Source: an uncultured bacterium (GTDB taxonomy: Bacteria > Planctomycetota > UBA1135 > GCA-002686595). From it: 37,135 nt of DNA. The first letter of the stretch is position 1, and each line of letters opens with the position of its first letter. The stretch is from the NCBI GenBank assembly GCA_905480285.1, contig CAJQPT010000025.1, positions 1-37,135 on the forward strand. Direction: 5' to 3'. The notes under the pieces were generated by a model. The model was not told where the DNA came from. It ran no database searches and was given only the letters and a program-made list of their open reading frames with translations. Below are positions 33,309 to 37,135 of the stretch, in pieces. Made by a program: the position numbers and the translations under genes.

Positions 33309-34870
33309 CCGGGAGCTCGTTTCGCGGGCCCGCATCCCCGCGCCGGAACGTCTATGAGGGGCTCTCCAGCCTCGAAGTGTCGGGGGCCCACCTCACGGGC
33401 CCGCCGCTCCTCCTCGGTCACCGTGGCGCGCCGAGGGAGGCACCGGAGAACACCCTCGCGGCGCTTCGGCGGGCGCTCGAGGCGGGCCTCGACGGGGTGG
33501 AGTACGACGTCCGTGCGTGCGGAAGCGGCGACCTCGTGCTCTTCCACGACGCGCGGCTCGAGCGCACCACGGATCATCGCGGCGCCCTCTCGGAGCTGGA
33601 CCTGCGGGACCTCTTCAGCGTGGACGCCGGCGGCTGGTTCTCGAAGCGCTTCGCCGGGGAACCGGTCCCGCTCCTCGATGAGGCGCTCGGGGTGACCGCC
33701 GAGGCGCGAGCCTCGGAGCCGCCCTTCCACATGATCGAGCTCAAGGAGGCAGGGCTGATCCCTCGGCTCACCGAACTGCTCGCTGAGCGGCGGCCCCCGA
33801 TCCCGTGCAGGGTCGCGAGCTTTCGGAGGGACGTGGTGCTCGACGCTCGAGACGCGGGTCTATCCACCATGCTGCTCGGTATCTCCGCGAACGAGGACGA
33901 CCGGCGCTTCGTCAGAGACGAGCGGATCGACGCGTACTCGGTGGGCCCCCGCGGGTGGAGGGGGGAGGCCGGCGGCGCGGACTGGTCGTTCACCGAGCGC
34001 TGGGCCTGGGCGATCGACGATCCGGACGAGCTCCTCGAGCTCTGCCGGCAGCCGCTGTTCGGGCTCAACTCGAACGAGCCCCACCGTGCGCTCGCCGCCC
34101 GGGCCCTGGCGCGGATGCTCCCAGGGTCCAGCGCGCCTTACCCCGTCCGTCCCCCTGAGCTGTTCGTGGAGCCAGAGACCCTCGAGGACCGGGCCCGTGG
34201 TGAGTGGTTCGGGGACTGGACCAGCGCCGTGACCGTGGCGAACCCCTTCCCCTTTCCCGTGGAGGCGCGCGCGTCGGCGTTTGTGCCGCACGGGGCCTTC
34301 GAGATCGAGGGGCTCCCTCGGGTGCTGGAGCTCGAGGCGGAGGAGGAGCGATCGGTGGAGTTCCGTATCCGCGGTGGCGCCCGAGTGCCGGGCCCGGACC
34401 CGCTCATCGGCGTCCTCTACAGCTGGCGGGGAGGCCTCGCCGTGGACGGAGAGATCCGGCCTGGGGGGAGCCTGCTCATTGACGCGCCCCTGACCCGGCG
34501 GCGCGCGGCCACGGCCGATGGCCTCGCCAGGCGGCTGGAGCTGCTCGCTGAGCGGCCCGGAGATCCCCCCGCTTCGATCACCGCTCGCAGAGCAGGCAAG
34601 GACATCGTCCTCAGCATCGAGAACCCCGGCGGCCTCACGGACGCCCATCTCGTGGCGCGCCTCGGGCTCGAGGTGGTCCGGGGCGGGCGGGGCCTCCGCT
34701 TGCGGCTGCCCGAGCGCTTCGACGACGTCCCCCTCGGCGTCGAGTTCTCTTGCGGCATCGAGGGGCTCAGCCCTGACGGCGAGCGTCGCCTGCGACGCTG
34801 GTCGGGTGGGCTCCCCGCAGGGCTCGGGCACGGCGCCCCTGGGCTCCTCATCCCCCTCGCCAGGGGCTAG
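33305..34870 (+). CDS. Glycerophosphodiester phosphodiesterase with extra C-terminal domain
   Basis: A 521-residue protein. Residues about 33-285 form a GDPD TIM barrel, which hydrolyses glycerophosphodiesters to glycerol-3-phosphate and an alcohol. Catalytic and metal residues are visible: H39-R-G, E48-N-T, E66-x-D68, H81-D, and the metal Glu in HMIELKEA. The last ~235 residues are a beta-rich region (VTVANPFPFPVEARASAF, then VEFRIRGGARVPGP) unlike the usual short GDPD; I do not recognise it, though the first part looks like an immunoglobulin-like accessory domain. The start is the GTG at 33305, overlapping the upstream TGA as GTGA; longer in-frame starts would lie inside the lipoprotein gene. 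There is no signal peptide, so cytoplasmic action is likely. Confidence 0.88.
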   Translation: MTGSSFRGPASPRRNVYEGLSSLEVSGAHLTGPPLLLGHRGAPREAPENTLAALRRALEAGLDGVEYDVRACGSGDLVLFHDARLERTTDHRGALSELDLRDLFSVDAGGWFSKRFAGEPVPLLDEALGVTAEARASEPPFHMIELKEAGLIPRLTELLAERRPPIPCRVASFRRDVVLDARDAGLSTMLLGISANEDDRRFVRDERIDAYSVGPRGWRGEAGGADWSFTERWAWAIDDPDELLELCRQPLFGLNSNEPHRALAARALARMLPGSSAPYPVRPPELFVEPETLEDRARGEWFGDWTSAVTVANPFPFPVEARASAFVPHGAFEIEGLPRVLELEAEEERSVEFRIRGGARVPGPDPLIGVLYSWRGGLAVDGEIRPGGSLLIDAPLTRRRAATADGLARRLELLAERPGDPPASITARRAGKDIVLSIENPGGLTDAHLVARLGLEVVRGGRGLRLRLPERFDDVPLGVEFSCGIEGLSPDGERRLRRWSGGLPAGLGHGAPGLLIPLARG

Positions 34871-35089
34871 GCGGCCCCGCCGCTCGTCCCGGGCTGAGGC
34901 GCGAGGGGAGTCCATGTGCCTCGCTTCGGCGCATCAAGCCCTGGCAGCGCAGCAGAGCCGGTCTTCTGCTCCTCTTCCCGCGGGGGGCCGGTCGATGTTC
35001 GTCTCCGCACCCACGCGCTTCGGCGGGTGGTGGCGCCTGGTCGGGAGGAGACCTGACCTGCCAGCAGGATCCAGTGAGAGGGCGAAGAG

Positions 35090-35383
35090 ATGAATGAGAG
35101 TCAGCGAGCCATGCACCGGCTCATCGAGGAGGTGGTCTCCCTGTCGGAGGGGACCCGGTTCCTCGCGCGGAGCGAGGACTACCGTGCCGAAGCCCTGAGG
35201 GTCGTCCGCGGGTACGCCGGGGCCGTCCTTCAGGCGGTGGATCGCCTCGGAGGCGCGATGGACGCCGGGAGCGAGGAGGCCCTTGACCGCCCGCGTGAGA
35301 GCGCAGAGGTCGTGATCAGCGGCGGACCCGCCGCACCGGTGGGGGCCCCGGTGGACGGCCTGGGCGACCTCTTTGCAGAGTAG
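35090..35383 (+). CDS. Small protein of unknown function
   Basis: A 97-residue product with no recognised family. The first 60 residues are predicted helical (MHRLIEEVVSLSEGTRFLARSE and a second helix around ALRVVRGYAGAVLQAVDRL). The rest is Gly/Pro/Val-rich and low in complexity. Strong G/C at third codon positions through the whole frame and an AGAGG stretch about eight bases before the ATG support real coding. It is not obviously coupled to neighbours: the preceding 219 bp (34871-35089) hold no clear gene, and the next gene is convergent 64 bp away. Confidence 0.6.
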   Translation: MNESQRAMHRLIEEVVSLSEGTRFLARSEDYRAEALRVVRGYAGAVLQAVDRLGGAMDAGSEEALDRPRESAEVVISGGPAAPVGAPVDGLGDLFAE

Positions 35384-35385
35384 CG

Positions 35386-35418
35386 CTGCGGGGGCGTCTC
35401 TGCGGCGGGGGGCGTCTC
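35386..35418. repeat. Short tandem duplication in a convergent spacer
   Basis: Two neighbouring copies of a G-rich unit ending GGGCGTCTC (35386-35400 and 35401-35418), right after the stop of the small gene. No hairpin is obvious. It looks like a slippage duplication. Confidence 0.4.
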
Positions 35419-35447
35419 TGGCGAGCCGCCTCCCCTGACGCGCGAGG

Positions 35448-36967
<1,520 letters not shown>

Positions 36968-36971
<4 letters not shown>

Positions 36972-37135
36972 GTCGCGGATGCGAGGGCGTGCTGATTGGC
37001 CATGGCGATCCCCGACAGCATCGCGCCGACGATGCCGAGGTATCCCTGGTCGGTCCCGCAGAGGAAGAGGCCGTCCACGGCGGTCCTCCCGCTGCGCTGC
37101 TTGCGCGTGGAGCCGTAGACGGCCCCGCCGAGGTG
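36968..37135 (-). CDS. C-terminal end of a second CrtI-like FAD oxidoreductase, cut by window
   Basis: The last 55 residues of a protein that begins beyond the right edge. They read from HLGGAVYGSTRKQ through the FAD-binding end VDGLFLCGTDQ and GAMLSGIAMANQ, which is the typical terminus of phytoene-desaturase-like flavoproteins. The TGA at 36968-36970 lies inside the ATGA overlap with the downstream flavoprotein gene. No start codon is in the window, so the gene would be missed by start-requiring searches. Confidence 0.8.

Noticed and set aside
34914-35093. A 59-codon open frame whose TGA overlaps the small gene's ATG
   Set aside because: The overlap is attractive, but the first half has poor third-position GC bias and there is no recognisable product; it may be chance.

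Overview
The window is 37 kb of very GC-rich bacterial chromosome. It most likely comes from a planctomycete. The main evidence is a PSCyt1/DUF1549/DUF1553 cytochrome protein overlapping a Tat-type DUF1501 protein, an architecture strongly associated with Planctomycetota. Supporting evidence is a large ASPIC/UnbV-FG-GAP protein, several sulfatase-type enzymes, and a secreted lectin whose C-terminal module (Tyr-Cys start, SNFTDG near the end) I associate with high-GC marine planctomycetes of the Poly30/Pla133 kind. The genus-level placement is an impression, not a measurement. I see no rRNA, tRNA, CRISPR array, insertion sequence or phage genes.

Layout, left to right. Positions 1-1154 hold the 3' part of an AMP-binding acyl-CoA/acyl-ACP synthetase (+). 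Positions 1265-3510 hold two tandem secreted paralogues of unknown function (-). Positions 3781-10936 form one minus-strand operon: NUDIX hydrolase, FAD amine oxidoreductase, PSCyt1/DUF1553 protein and DUF1501 protein, with two 4-base stop/start overlaps. An EamA transporter and a hotdog thioesterase (+) diverge from it at 11065-12451. Minus-strand genes follow for a beta-lactamase-fold serine hydrolase, a C-type-lectin-like secreted protein, an SGNH-hydrolase lipoprotein, and an 1157-residue TPR/FG-GAP/ASPIC lipoprotein (to 19769). A repeat-bearing divergent spacer leads into a tightly coupled plus-strand operon (20006-25370): membrane M28 peptidase, Cys-less sulfatase-fold lipoprotein and true CTPSR sulfatase lipoprotein. 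A PQQ-type beta-propeller protein and recJ are on minus (25374-29028). The plus-strand selenium genes selA and selD follow (29112-32012), then a beta-propeller lipoprotein, a glycerophosphodiester phosphodiesterase with an unknown C-terminal half, and a small unknown gene. Two overlapping CrtI-like FAD oxidoreductases (-) end the window; the second is cut by the right edge.

The clearest hidden feature is selD. An in-frame TGA at 30993-30995 falls exactly at the catalytic Cys/Sec position of selenophosphate synthetase, and an 8-bp hairpin with a GTG loop lies 33 nt downstream, as expected of a bacterial SECIS element. SelD is therefore almost certainly a selenoprotein starting at 30945, made by the Sec system to which the upstream selA belongs. 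A standard gene caller would start it after the TGA and lose the active site.

Other notable structure: two minus-strand genes end in a short hairpin followed by an 18-bp hairpin of the same design, each continuous only in the RNA of the gene strand. Six 4-base ATGA/GTGA overlaps imply extensive translational coupling. Many spacers and linkers carry short tandem repeats. No complete, clearly novel multi-gene system is evident; the best candidates are the amine oxidase/NUDIX/PSCyt1/DUF1501 operon and the peptidase-sulfatase pair operon.
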